Origin: Sorex araneus
Taxonomy: Eukaryota > Chordata > Mammalia > Eulipotyphla > Soricidae
DNA: 64,000 nt
Direction of reading: 5' to 3'
Assembly: GCF_027595985.1 (NCBI RefSeq)
Contig: NC_073305.1
Location: forward strand, 164,685,184 to 164,749,183
Part shown: positions 22,684 to 33,968 of the stretch, piece by piece
Position numbering within the stretch: position 1 is the stretch's first letter
How the letters are laid out: each line of letters opens with the position of its first letter
Made by a program: the position numbers and the translations under genes
Notes under the pieces: generated by a model
What the model was told of the DNA's origin: nothing
Databases searched by the model: none
The model's input: the letters and a program-made list of their open reading frames with translations, nothing else

Positions 22684-22999
22684 AAAACTTTTTAAAGCTT
22701 CAAAAAAAAGCACAAACATGAGACAGTCTAGGTTCATACATAGAGATTGTTTAGAACGACTGAGAAAACTACAGACCTTAAGCAAGGTCCAATCAAAGTT
22801 CCTATCCCAACCTTCCTGGGAGTGGGAAAACCAAACAGCCCTTAAGTTCACAACTCAGCATTCCTACTATGTTAAATCACTTAAAGTCTTAACTCAAAGG
22901 GTTGTTGAAGTTAACATCCCCCAATGTTGGAGGGCTCTTTGTAAATGCTGACGCCTAATAAACACGTTGGAGGGGTGCCACAAATAGCACCACTCTTTT

Positions 23000-23181
23000 T
23001 TTTTTTTTTTTTTTTGCTTTTTGGGTCACACCTGGCAATGCACAGGGGTTACTCCTGGCTCTGCACTCAGAAATTACCCCTGGCAATACTCAAGGGACCA
23101 TATGGGATGCTGGGAATCGAACCCAGGTCGGCCGTGAGCAAGGCAAATGCCCTACCCGCTGTGCTATTGCTCCAGCCCCAT
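23000..23181 (-). mobile_element. Young shrew SINE
   Basis: Exact 16-bp target duplication ATAGCACCACTCTTTT at 22984 and 23182. Confidence 0.94.
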
Positions 23182-23496
23182 ATAGCACCACTCTTTTGCA
23201 AGTTAATTTATACTTAGGTTCTAATGTATACACACCATTGATATTTATGTCCATAAATATACCACAATGCAGAAGGTTTAATATTTTTTGCCAGTCGTAG
23301 ATGAAGGAGTCAGCAATTCAGAGGCAGGTATCTTTAATTAAATATTTTTAAAATGATCTATAGGTCAGTGGCAATTTTTTTCCATTATTAATATTCAGTA
23401 ATGAATACAAGAGATGCCTAAACCTGAATTTCTATAGGGAATTGATATGACTCAACTAATATGGTTTATGTTCAAAATCAAAGTATTATAATTTAG

Positions 23497-23671
23497 GGGG
23501 CTGGAGCAATAGCACAGAAGGTAGGGCATTTGCCTTGCACGTGGCCAACCCGGGTTTGATTTCCAGCATCCCATATGGTCCCCCGAGCACTGCCAGGAGT
23601 AATTTCTGAGTGCATGAGCCAGGAGTAACCCCTGTGCATTGCTGAGTGTGACACCCTCCCCCCCAAAAAAA
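23497..23671 (+). mobile_element. Young shrew SINE
   Basis: Exact 18-bp target duplication CAAAGTATTATAATTTAG at 23479 and 23672; near-consensus head and body. Confidence 0.94.
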
Positions 23672-23769
23672 CAAAGTATTATAATTTAGCTTTTTTTTTT
23701 ATAATGTAGGAGTACTACTATTTGTTCAGCCATTGATTAAGCTGATTCAATTGGGCATGAACTCCACAT

Positions 23770-23965
23770 TACTTTTATTTTTTCATTTTATCACCATGAG
23801 ATAGAGTTACGAAGCTTTCATGTTTGAGATTCAGCCATACAATGATGGAACACCCATCCCTCCACCAGTGCACACTTTCCACCACCCATATCCCAGTCCT
23901 CACCCTGCCTCTATGGCAGACATTTTTCCCAATACTCTCTAAGTTTGGGCATTATGTTTTGCTTA
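23770..23965 (-). mobile_element. L1 3'-UTR-like fragment
   Basis: ATTCAGCCATACAATGATGG, CACCCATCCCTCCACCAGTG and CCTCTATGGCAGACAT; reverse of the 364 family. Confidence 0.55.
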
Positions 23966-23966
23966 A

Positions 23967-24225
23967 GGACTGGAACGATAGCACAGCAGGTATGGCATTT
24001 GCCTTGCACGCAGCGGACCAGGACCACGCCGGGTTCAATTCCTGTGTCCTTCTTGGAGAGCCCGGCAAGCTACTGAGAGTATCCCGCCCCCACAGGAGAG
24101 CCTGGCAAGCTACCCGTGGCGTATTCGATATGCCAAAAACAGTAACAACAAGTCTTACTATAGAGACGTTACTGGTGCCCGCTCGAGCAAATCCATGAAC
24201 AGCGTCAGGACAGTGCTACAGTGCT
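23967..24225 (+). mobile_element. Composite SINE, full copy, two-unit form
   Basis: Shares the head (GGACTGGAACGATAGCACAG, B box GGGTTCAATTCC) with the ordinary SINE, then has two GGCAAGCTAC-bearing units, AAAAACAGTAACAACAAGTC and ends GACAGTGCTACAGTGCT without poly(A). Confidence 0.85.
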
Positions 24226-25041
24226 TGCTTGAGGTTTCCCACCACCATCCAAGTCTACCTGCCAGGGTCAGATGCTAGAAAATTTATTTTCCATTGCTCA
24301 TTTTGAGTATCAGAGAGCTCGCACAGCCACAATTGTAAATGTAAAATTCTAGATGGTAAATGGTTGGGTTCCAGAGACATCTCTGTATGGCACTAATACA
24401 TTTTGGGATTCAATTGGGAGTCTCTGGGCCAGGGCTGTTGGTATGCTAAGATGGAGCCCGGGGGCAAATTTTGGGCATGACAGCCAGTCTGCTGGGCAGG
24501 TGGGGATCCAGAGAAGGACAGCCCAGTTCCTTTGCTGCCATGTAGCCTGGAGATTCAGTCCTGGAACCCACATAACGGGGCCTTGCTTGTGGAAGCTCTT
24601 GGTCACTGGGATTCCATCTGGAGTAGGTGTATAATTTAGCTTTGACAAATATTTTATATCACTCATTAGAAATTTCACATTCCTTTAACAATTTTTTTAA
24701 AAAAACAAAAATTCACATTCCCACCTGGTTTAAAGATAGGTTCAATACGCAAGAGAAAATACGACCAAATGCTAATGCAATATTGCTTTCTCATACTGAC
24801 CAACAGTCCTGTTGTCTCGGTCCTTTGAAAGAGCTTGGTAAGCATGCCTTTATCTTCTACCTGTTGTATTTATTTATAAATTCCTATTTAAAACATCAAG
24901 TCATCAGTGCCCTGGGTCTGCCCTGAAAACTTAACATGGTTGCACAAGATATTTTATTTTCAGAGAAACAAATGATCTAATTCAAGCTTAGGGATGACAG
25001 CAACATAATTAAATCCTAGAGACATTTTAAAGCCATTTCTA
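24226..25041. other. Intergenic DNA
   Basis: Nothing recognised; short frames on both strands at 24349-24678 show no familiar protein. Confidence 0.5.
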
Positions 25042-25055
25042 TATCATGGAAAAGT

Positions 25056-25251
25056 ATTTTTTTTCAAATATTTATTTGTTTGCTTTTCTTTTTGGGTCAC
25101 ACCCGGCAATGCACAGGGGTTACTCCTGGCTCATGCACTCAGGAATTACTCCTGGTGGTGCTCGGGGAACTACATGGGATGCTGGGAATTGAACCCGGGT
25201 CGGCCACGTGCAAGGCAAACGCCCTACCTGCTGTACTACCGCTCCAGCCCC
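25056..25251 (-). mobile_element. Young shrew SINE (first of a serial pair)
   Basis: Target duplication TATCATGGAAAAGT at 25042 and 25252, exact 14 bp. Confidence 0.92.
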
Positions 25252-25265
25252 TATCATGGAAAAGT

Positions 25266-25442
25266 TTTTTTTTCCTTTTTGAGTCACACCCGGCGATGCA
25301 CAGGGGTTACCCCTGGCTCATGCACTCAGGAACTAACTCCCATATGCTCAGGGGACCATATGGGATGCTGGAAATTGAACCTGGGTTGGCTGCGTGCAAG
25401 GCAGATGCCCTACCTGCTGGAGCCTATCGCTCCAGCCCCCCA
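25266..25442 (-). mobile_element. Young shrew SINE (second of a serial pair)
   Basis: Follows the repeated target directly; a third, partial copy (GAAAAGTATT) follows at about 25443. Carries a small GAGCC insertion near the head. Confidence 0.9.
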
Positions 25443-25449
25443 GAAAAGT

Positions 25450-26269
25450 ATTATTTTAACATGACTAACTACACAAGCTTGGGGCCGAGAACCCAAAAAC
25501 TGAACATCACCTGACTTTGATAAGTATTCCTAGTCTTCTTTACATCAGTATCTTCATTATTGACTATATTGCATTATCAGTATAACTAGTACAAATGATG
25601 TAAGAAAGTATAATATCTTCTTCCTCATCTTTAGCAGAGAATATGCTTCCAGAATGTAACATAGATGTAAAATGTTTTGATGCAGATGGCTTTGTTATAA
25701 CTTGCCTTGGGGGAAAAAGTGAGTACAGAAATGGACAGAATATTTATTATTACTGACCTTTCCCATCAAAACCATTAAAAATAGGCATCTGGAAAACTAA
25801 GCATAGCTGACATTTGTTCTAAGTACTTTTGACACAGGAGGTAGTACCATTGGGATGGATTTAGAGAGTTAAATTTTACGTTGTTCAGCTGGTAATTCTA
25901 ACTGAGCTATTATTCTTGTGGGGAAATGTCAAAAAATCTTTGGGAATGACAGCCCGGCATGGGGATGAAAATAGCATTTCTTACTTTCTAGGTCTCTCTG
26001 CCAGCTTCTTACAAATGTCGCCTGCCAGGCAGCTGTCTCCTGCCTTCCCCAGTACTCACCTGAACACTGTATGCATTGCCTTATTACCAACTCATACTAT
26101 TCCAAGCAATTAAATGTAAATAAAGAAGCACGAACAAGCAAAGGATCAATAATTATCAAAATAATTCTGATTGGTTGCTGGTCAAGAAGAATCACTTAAG
26201 GACTTCAAGGACCTGATCCAAAGACTGTGGAAGGGTCCAGTTACATGCTTTGCATGCAGAGCCAGCTGT
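25450..26269. other. Intergenic DNA
   Basis: No repeat or gene recognised. Confidence 0.5.
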
Positions 26270-26415
26270 GTGGAAGGGCTGGGTCTTGTGCTCTGCATGT
26301 AGAAGACTCAGGCTTGATCCCTGTCACCTGTAGTTCCCTGAGCATGTCCAGGAGTGACCCTGAGCATTAAACCATAAGTAACCCCTGAGCACCAGGAGGT
26401 GTAGCCTTGCCCAAA
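26270..26415 (+). mobile_element. Old shrew SINE
   Basis: GCTTGATCCCTGTCACCTGT, AGGAGTGACCCTGAGCATTA and GTAACCCCTGAGCACCAGGA; a related partial head may precede it from 26222. Confidence 0.6.
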
Positions 26416-26429
26416 GAATGAACAACCAA

Positions 26430-27209
26430 ACAGATAAATAAAGACTGCAACTGTATGCTATCAGACCACCTTTCTTCAATACAAATATTTCCTCAAGGCA
26501 AAATAAGGTATATTCCCATGGAAAAATATATTTGAGATATTGACCTATCTTCTTATTTCCTCCAGAATTTTTTCATACCTTTCTCCTATTCAGGTGGCTG
26601 TAACCACCTGACTCTCTGGCTCTAATAGTCTAAAAGAGTATATATGCATATAAATGCATTTTATATATTTATATATTATTCATATATTCATTAACACAAG
26701 TATGCTTGCTTAGTGGTGGGCTTTGAAACAAAATGTCAATGACAGAGAGAGCATATCACAACTCTAGATAGGAATAAGACGAGAAGTAATTTTTTCTCTT
26801 GGACTAGAACTAAATTCCATGAACTAGAAAGGAGAAAAGGTTCAGCACAGAAAGTCTAGGGGTCCGAGGGGATTCCTACATTAGGAAAATTCTAAGAGAT
26901 CAGAGAAGGTTGGCATTGGCCTGTGTACTGTATGGCTGCAGGCTGGCCATATGGCCAGGTTCCAAGCCCCAGTCCTTGGGCTTTGAAGGGGCAACAGAAA
27001 CATCTCACACCCCTAGCCATGCTGTACAAACAGCAGCGTGAACCACCATGAGTCACCAAGTGGAAACTCAGACTTTTTAGTGAAACCAGAGAACAGAAAA
27101 TTAAACTTTCATACATTAACAGATGGACTAAGGTTTACTATACCTGCTTTGTAGTGAAAAATCTAAAACTCCTAATGCATGTGGGGGTTTAGTTTGAAGG
27201 CAAATTTGA
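26430..27209. other. Intergenic DNA
   Basis: AT-rich, including a TATA-rich stretch near 26640-26690; nothing recognised. Confidence 0.45.
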
Positions 27210-27364
27210 CGTGTGGGGGTATGGCATTGGTCCCCACATGGCAGTGCTCAGGGGATACTCCTGGCTTGATGCTCAGGAATCACTCCTGGCAGTGCTCAAA
27301 ATCAAACCTGGGTCTGCTGCATGCAAGGCAAGTACCCTATGCAATGTACACTATGGCTCCGGTC
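27210..27364 (-). mobile_element. Shrew SINE
   Basis: CTCAGGAATCACTCCTGGCA, ATCAAACCTGGGTCTGCTGC, ending TATGGCTCCGGTCC. Confidence 0.8.
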
Positions 27365-27366
27365 CA

Positions 27367-27397
<31 letters not shown>

Positions 27398-27402
27398 GTG
27401 TT
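27365..27402 (+). repeat. (GT)n microsatellite
   Basis: About 18 GT units with one TTTG interruption, directly at the head end of the minus-strand SINE. Confidence 0.95.
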
Positions 27403-27825
27403 TTCTTAAGCCAACTGAAATGGAGCCAACTGAGGAAGTTAACTGTCCCTATAAACCCAAAGTTTTCTCCACAGATATTTGAATAGGGCCATCAGTTGAC
27501 AAGACCGCCCAAGTCAAATGTCAGAAAAGAATTTGCCCCAGTGCTCCTAAAGGTGGGAGCTCTGTTGATGGAGGGAGAGTGGTTCTCTCCAGTAAGGGGC
27601 TAATAAATCAAACCTGCGTGACCCCACCTCCCATGATCCCATGGCCTCTTCTATTTGCTTCCAGATGAACTTAGGTCTGGAACTTTGGCCAGTGCATGCA
27701 GTTGCCCCATTGCACATCAGCAAGCAAACCAGCTCCCATTCTCCTAGAATTATAATCAAACTCAACAGTTCTAGTCAAGTCACAATTGTAAGCATTCCCT
27801 GTTTTTTTGTAAAGGTCATACTAAA

Positions 27826-27978
27826 AGGTCAGAGTGATAGTACAATAGGTAAGGCACATGCCTTCATGCAGCTCACCTGGGCTCAATCCCAGCACCATAT
27901 ATGGAGCCAACAGTGCTCCCTGAGCACAGCGCCAGAACTTATCCCTGAGCACTGCCATGTGTGGCCCCCAAACGCTAA
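27826..27978 (+). mobile_element. Shrew SINE
   Basis: GTCAGAGTGATAGTACAATA head, GGGCTCAATCCCAGCACCAT, CTGCCATGTGTGGCCCC tail. Confidence 0.75.
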
Positions 27979-27979
27979 A

Positions 27980-28559
27980 TTAATTAAGCTCAGTTGGTAA
28001 CATTCTCTAAGTTTCAGATATGCAGCATCCTATTTCGATATTTCTATATACACAGTGCTCGCTTGCACAAGCCTAGTTTCCCTTCATCAAATAGGTATCT
28101 TTTTGTGATAATTGCATTTCAAACCTAAAGTCTTCTAACTTTGGTACTGTTTTCTGTGCAAATTAAAGATACAACTCAAGTGCTGATATTGTATTAAAGA
28201 ATATGTTTCTAGAAAAATAAATCATATTTCAGGACAAAAGTGTGACTCAGCTTCTATCAGAAACATACCTTTCTCACCTACATTGTTCTCATTTTTGCTC
28301 ACTTCTACCTGCGCTTAGCTTGGCTCCATCTGGTCCCATAATGTAAGGCTCACAGAACCATTGAATTATCACACTTGCAGGTGTCCATTCAGACTTTGTC
28401 ATAGAAATTCTGACCCAGTAAGAATGATGCAAGAGTTCAGAAATCTGCATTTTGACAAACTTGCAAAAGAATATTGATATAAGAACTATAGAACACTCTG
28501 AAAATTATTCTAACATGTTTAGTCTTGCACTGAAATCCTTCTCCTTTTCTCCCCCCTCC
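27980..28559. other. Intergenic DNA
   Basis: No recognised element. Confidence 0.45.
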
Positions 28560-28740
28560 CCTTTTTGGTGGTATGGGTGGCGGGGTGGCACACCTGTTAC
28601 TCCTCAGTGCTTACTCCGGGCTCTGCACTCAGGACTTACTCCTGGTGGTGTTTGGGGGACTATATGGAATGACGGGAATCAAACCCGGGTCAGCTGCATG
28701 CAAGGCAAATGCCTTACCCACTGTATTATTGCTCTGGCTT
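28560..28740 (-). mobile_element. Shrew SINE
   Basis: TCTGCACTCAGGACTTACTC, GGGAATCAAACCCGGGTCAG, ending TTGCTCTGGC. Confidence 0.8.
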
Positions 28741-28741
28741 C

Positions 28742-29573
28742 TAAAACCCTTTTTCTAAGAATCTGATGTGTAATCTAATTTACAATGCTACAACTTTGGT
28801 CCCAAAGTAGAAGAGTTTAGGTAGAGACCCAGAAATAGATAGCAGGTGTTCAAATATTTAACCCACTGGGTAACTTCACTTCAGAAGAGAGGTTTGTTAC
28901 TTGGGTTACACACCAAATGAATGGCTACCTGAACAGACAAGAGGAAATTGTACCTTTATATTTACTGACTTCTACCTAAAATTTAACATGCTCCTCAATT
29001 TGGAAAGTAGACAACAAACCAGGAATTCTCTATTACTTTGTCTAATCTGTCACAGAAAGATTATCTCTGGAAATAGTTGTACACCATATGTCAAAGAGTG
29101 GATAGCTGCAATGTATAAAGAGCTTGAGGGAGTTAATGTCCACTACAATCTTTTTAAAGGTCGTTTTAAATGTCCACAACTTTAGAATTTCTAATTTTAT
29201 TTCTCCATTAGTTTAGGCTGTTGAGAAGCAATGTATTCTGACCAAATTATCTCAGCTTCCTTTAGAAATGGCTTCACCGAATTAAGATTTAATGTTATGC
29301 CCTCAGCTTTTAGAGAGGGTCGATATGAGAAATTGCCAAATTTATCTTCCATAAATCTATATCAGTAGTAGATGCCCATTATATTACTCATTTTTTTTCT
29401 TATGTAAGGAACCATAAGGCCAAATTATTCCGGAATTCAAAACCAAAATCTTTAAGAACAATGATCTGATCTTGTATTAGATATTGACTTTTTTTTTAAT
29501 TCGGGCACTTAATTTTTTTTTTTTTTAGTGTTTCTTCAGTCTCCAGCAAACTCAAAGCTAAATGGAGACTCGC
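28742..29573. other. Intergenic DNA
   Basis: AT-rich sequence without recognised repeats; the 94-codon open frame at 28901-29185 has no familiar motif. Confidence 0.45.
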
Positions 29574-29591
29574 AAAACTAAATGGAGAGAG

Positions 29592-29766
29592 GGGCTGGAG
29601 TGATAGCACAGCGGGTAGGGCGTTTACCTTGCACGCGGCCGACCTGGGTTCAATTCCCAGCATCCCATATGGTCCCCTGAGCATGGCCAGGGGTAATTCC
29701 TGAGTGCAGAGCCAGGAGTGACCCCTGAGCATCGCCCAGTGTAACCCAAAAAGCAAAAAAAAAAAA
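29592..29766 (+). mobile_element. Young shrew SINE
   Basis: Target duplication AAAACTAAATGGAGAGAG at 29574 and 29767; near-consensus with a long A tail. Confidence 0.94.
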
Positions 29767-30065
29767 AAAACTAAATGGAGAGAGTAAAGAGCAAACCCAC
29801 TCACCATGCAACTTTGTGCACTCCGTAACGCCACTCACTCTTAAATGTCCGGCAGGCAGTTTCCACTCATGTCTTCTCATAACAAGACACTGTACTGAGA
29901 TGACTTTTGTCTGACTGGCCAGCTAGAAAATGGTTAAGAATTCAAGTCCAGATCTGAAAATAGTTTATCATTTCCCACTCTGTGGGAATGACTTTTTCAC
30001 TGCAACACCCTAGTAAGCCCCATCTCATGCGTTTTCATTTTATATTGATTTTATTTATGTACAAC

Positions 30066-30790
30066 TTTAAAATTCTTTTTGTGGAGCAACACGATGCTCG
30101 GCATAACCATGCCGCCAGACTGGGTGCCAAGCTGCTTCACTCGGGCGCCCCAGAGGGACCCAGCCCCAGCAGCCGAAAACTTCAGTCACAACTCAGTCGT
30201 CACCACACTCACAGCTGCTCTCCCCACACTCAGGCCGAGCATCACCCACAAGTGCATCTATTCCTGGACTGCGCAGCCGCGATACTTCAAACCACATACT
30301 CTATCCATACTCTACGATGACTGCACCACATCTGACACGGTTCAAAGTAGGAGGCAACCAATCTTAGAGGGAAATATACATTTTTTACAAATATATATGT
30401 ATGTATAGATATAGATATAGATATAGATATAGATATAGATATAGATATAGATATAGATATAGATATAGGTATAGATATAGATATACACAAGGCTCAACCT
30501 TTAACAACATTTTAGTGATCTCTTACAGAAGGGTTTAATGGCCCCTGGTGAAATCCAACAATCCTCACACTCGTTCCTCTAAGGATACTTTTTTTCCAGC
30601 ATTCTCAGCAGTTTTTCATAACAAACAATACAAAACATATTATTTCGGTTCTGCTTTGGGGCAGGGATTGGGGTTTGGGATGGAGACATCCGAAATATGG
30701 TGGTAGGAAGGTGTAATGGTGGAATTGGTGTTTAAATATTAAATGTAATCAATATTGTGAAGTACTTTATAAAATAAAAAGAAATAAATA
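30066..30790 (+). repeat. Unclassified retroelement-like repeat with microsatellite
   Basis: A CpG-containing 5' part (to about 30350), an internal microsatellite, then a 3' part (GGTTCTGCTTTGGGGCAGGG to an A-rich end) which resembles 31625-31795. Likely an old retroelement; class unknown. Confidence 0.4.
30390..30486 (+). repeat. (ATAGAT)n microsatellite
   Basis: About fourteen hexamer units with few interruptions. Confidence 0.95.
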
Positions 30791-31410
30791 AAACTCATTT
30801 TGTAAGGAAGTCATAGATAAGTCACCTGTAATAAACATTCCCTCAAACCTTGAACCTCTGGGTAATTTTGGAGGGTGTTTGGGGCTGGTCAGCTCCCAGG
30901 GAAACAAAGCCCCACAGCCACTCCCACACCCCAAGGTGGCTGTGATGTCTCTGGCCCAACGCCACCTCAAGACTGAGTGCCACGGAGAACCTAATCTGCC
31001 GAAAACGTCAGGTACACACAGGTATTTGTAGCTGAAAACTTCAGGAATTCTTAATGTTGTGGGGGAGGGGAGATGACTCCCTGTACTATCTCATACTTCT
31101 AAAAGACCCGGGAGCCATCACCAGTTATATAGTTAACTGCCCAGTTAACTGCCCAGTGAAATTTTATGGATTTTCTGGAGTCACATGTCCAAACTCTACA
31201 ACATTGATATCCTAGTAATAGCCTACTAGATTGGACAGGATGCAATGCAGAAGCCAACTAATGTTGACCAACAAAAACATTAATACAGAGGCTTAACTTA
31301 CAGCAATAGCTTAGTTAAACCTTAGACAAGGACCTAATATCCCCATTTGTTGAATCCATACTTGGTGAAATTCAACGAATTTCACACATTTTCTTCTACA
31401 GAAATAATTT

Positions 31411-31591
31411 TTTTTTTGCTTTTTTGGTCACACCCAGCGATGCACAGGGGTTACTCCTGGCTCTGCACTCAGGAATTACCCCTGGCAGTGCTCAGGGGAC
31501 CATATGGGATGCTGGGAATCGAACCTGGGTCAGCCTGGGTCGGCCGCATGCAAGGCAAGCGCCCTAGCCGCTGTGCTACTGCTCCAGCCCC
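31411..31591 (-). mobile_element. Young shrew SINE
   Basis: Target duplication CTACAGAAATAATTTTTT at 31396 and 31592. Contains an 11-base internal duplication of CCTGGGTCRG. Confidence 0.92.
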
Positions 31592-31624
31592 CTACAGAAA
31601 TAATTTTTTGCTCATTCTATTATC

Positions 31625-31795
31625 CATTTCATGGTAACAAGCAATATAAAATAAATTATTGTGGGTCTGCTCCAGGGGGCAGGCTTGAGGGGAGGCAATG
31701 GTGGAGGGAAGGGGAGCAGTGGTGGGATTGGGGTTGGAATATTGAATGACTAGAACAAATCATAATTATCAACTTTGCAAATAAATAAAGTGTTT
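31625..31795 (+). repeat. 3' end of unclassified retroelement
   Basis: AACAAGCAATATAAAATAAA, GGGTCTGCTCCAGGGGGCAG and GACTAGAACAAATCATAATT parallel 30620-30790 and end AAATAAATAAAG. Confidence 0.45.
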
Positions 31796-32065
31796 AATAA
31801 AGTGGGGAGAAAAACATTCTCTTGAAAAAAATGTGGTGGTCTAACTATAATATACTAAGTGAGTATAACCCATAGGTTGTCTTAAAAAATACAGGGGTCA
31901 CATCAGACACTCAGAAACTTGAAAAAGGTCCATATGTGAAAGTTTTCTCCCTATAAGGTTTGTTGTGTTTGAGAGCTTATTTCTTTTCCTTTTTTCCTAG
32001 AATATTTTTATAAATTTATTATCAGCTACTGAGCTAGGACATTTTTTCCAGAACCTTTATAATTT

Positions 32066-32240
32066 TTTTTTTTTTGCTTTTTGGGTCACACCCGGCGATG
32101 CGCAGGGTTACTCCTGGCTCTACACTCAGGAATTACCCTTGGCAGCACTTAGAGGACCATATGGGATGCTGGGAATTGAACCTGAGTCGGCCGCATGCAA
32201 GGCAAAGACCCTACCCACTGTGCTATTGCTCCAGGCCCCA
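32066..32240 (-). mobile_element. Young shrew SINE
   Basis: Exact 16-bp target duplication AGAACCTTTATAATTT at 32050 and 32241. Confidence 0.94.
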
Positions 32241-32256
32241 AGAACCTTTATAATTT

Positions 32257-33326
32257 AATTATCAGATTGAGCCACTTGATAAAAAAAAACAATCAAAATC
32301 ATTAAAGTTGATTGACAAAGGTATATACAGATACATTAGACAGAAGCCAAAATCCCATCTTGCAATTCCACAGCCTTCCCCATGGGGAAGGATGGCCTTA
32401 GCTAGGGGGCAAAGGAGCCATACATTACATACAACAATACAAGTCTCGTATATCCAGGAAAGCAGAGAACAACTGCAGCCACGAGGCTACCAAAACTTGA
32501 ATCTAAAATTAATTTTAAAGGTTCTTTTATTCATGAAGTTTTCTAATGAAAACAGGAATCCCCTTCTACAGGCTTTCCAGCTCACGCTACCCAAGAGACT
32601 TGAGTACTTCTACCAAGGCAACTGGAAGCCCAACGTAGCCTTGATTGGTGACTTCTGCACAATGTGTGACCAGATCTTTGCCAGTACAGCAATCCCACCG
32701 CACATGCTGGGGGCAGGGAGGTGGCGGGGGTGGGGGGGGACACTTCAGTAATTTTTATAGTGCCACGCTCTGGTAAAAGGGGACCAGCATTCAAAATAAA
32801 ACAAAAGACCACAGAGGCCCCCTGAGAATCTAGCAGAGCTGAAAGAGGTCTTAAACTGTTAAAAATAAATTTTGCAACTGGATCCAGGTGGAACAGTGCC
32901 CTGTAACAAGGAGTAGAATAAATGCCGATGAGATGGCTCAGCTTCCAAGAACCATTACAGCTTCCTGAGTCTTCTCTTTCCATTCAGATTTGACTGAGAA
33001 AATATCCATAAACATGGCCTTCTACAGAGAAAGCCAAGGGATCAAAGGAGTATATAACTAGGAGTCAAAGGAGCACGTATGTTACAACAGTAGAGTCTCA
33101 TCCAGGAAAGCAGAGAATAAATGCAGCTGAAACACCTCATGAAGTGCTCTCCTCCATTGTCCAGCCATCACTGGCAGCTCTCTCCATCCTGCTTTCACCT
33201 GCTCACTCCCCTGTAGAAGGATGATGGGTTAAGTGAGGGCAGAACTGAGATCACACTGACAGGAAATGGAAGGACATGGTTGCCATAGATTAACCCATGT
33301 CATACCTTTGGGTAACTAATTTCTTT
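32257..33326. other. Intergenic DNA with an internal diverged repeat
   Basis: About 32400-32490 and 33055-33140 share AGGAAAGCAGAGAA and surrounding words. Otherwise nothing recognised. Confidence 0.4.
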
Positions 33327-33336
33327 AAATTTCTGG

Positions 33337-33591
33337 GTAGCACTGTAGCACTGTCGTCTTGTTGTTCATCAATTTGCTCAAGCGGCACCATTAAAAGTCT
33401 CACTTCATTGTGAGACTTCTTGTTACTGTTTTCGGCATATCGAATCCTCCACGGGTACCTTGCCAGGCTCTGCCGTGCAGGCAGGATACTCTTGGTAGCT
33501 TGCCGGGTTCTCTGAGTGGGACAGAGAAATTGAACCCAGGTCGGCTGCATGTAAGGCAAACACCATACCAGCTGTGCTATCACTTTGCCCC
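33337..33591 (-). mobile_element. Composite SINE, full copy, two-unit form
   Basis: Exact 10-bp target duplication AAATTTCTGG at 33327 and 33592; left end reads GTAGCACTGTAGCACTGTCG, the CAGTGCTA-type tail. Confidence 0.88.
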
Positions 33592-33802
33592 AAATTTCTG
33601 GAATTGTTTGTAACAGATCTACTGCAATAACATGCTTGCCAGTTATTATTTCATATAAACCAACCTTGTTCCAAACAAGGACTTTTATGAATAAAACTAC
33701 TGTGAACAATCATGTTTGTGTGTGAATATGTATTTTCATAGATCTTGGATAAATACTTAGAAGATGCATTCCTGGATTGTAGAGCGAATACAAGTTTCAC
33801 TT

Positions 33803-33956
33803 TTTGTTCGGTTTTTGAGCCACACTTGGTGACAAGTGTTACTTCTGCCTTGGCGCTCAGGAATCACTCCTGGTGGTGCTTACATGGGAGAGATGGAAGC
33901 CTTGGTCAGCTAAGTGCAAGACAAGCGCCTTACCAGCTGTACTTTCTCTCCAGCCC
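33803..33956 (-). mobile_element. Shrew SINE
   Basis: Target duplication CAAGTTTCACTT at 33791 and 33957, exact. Confidence 0.88.
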
Positions 33957-33968
33957 CAAGTTTCACTT

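Noticed and set aside
22945-23217. Many short frames with the shared peptide theme LLAVLRGPYGMLGIEPGSA, here and at 4755, 25080, 29496, 31347, 35398, 41501, 62815
   Set aside because: These are translations of the minus strand of the shrew SINE in different frames, not a protein family.
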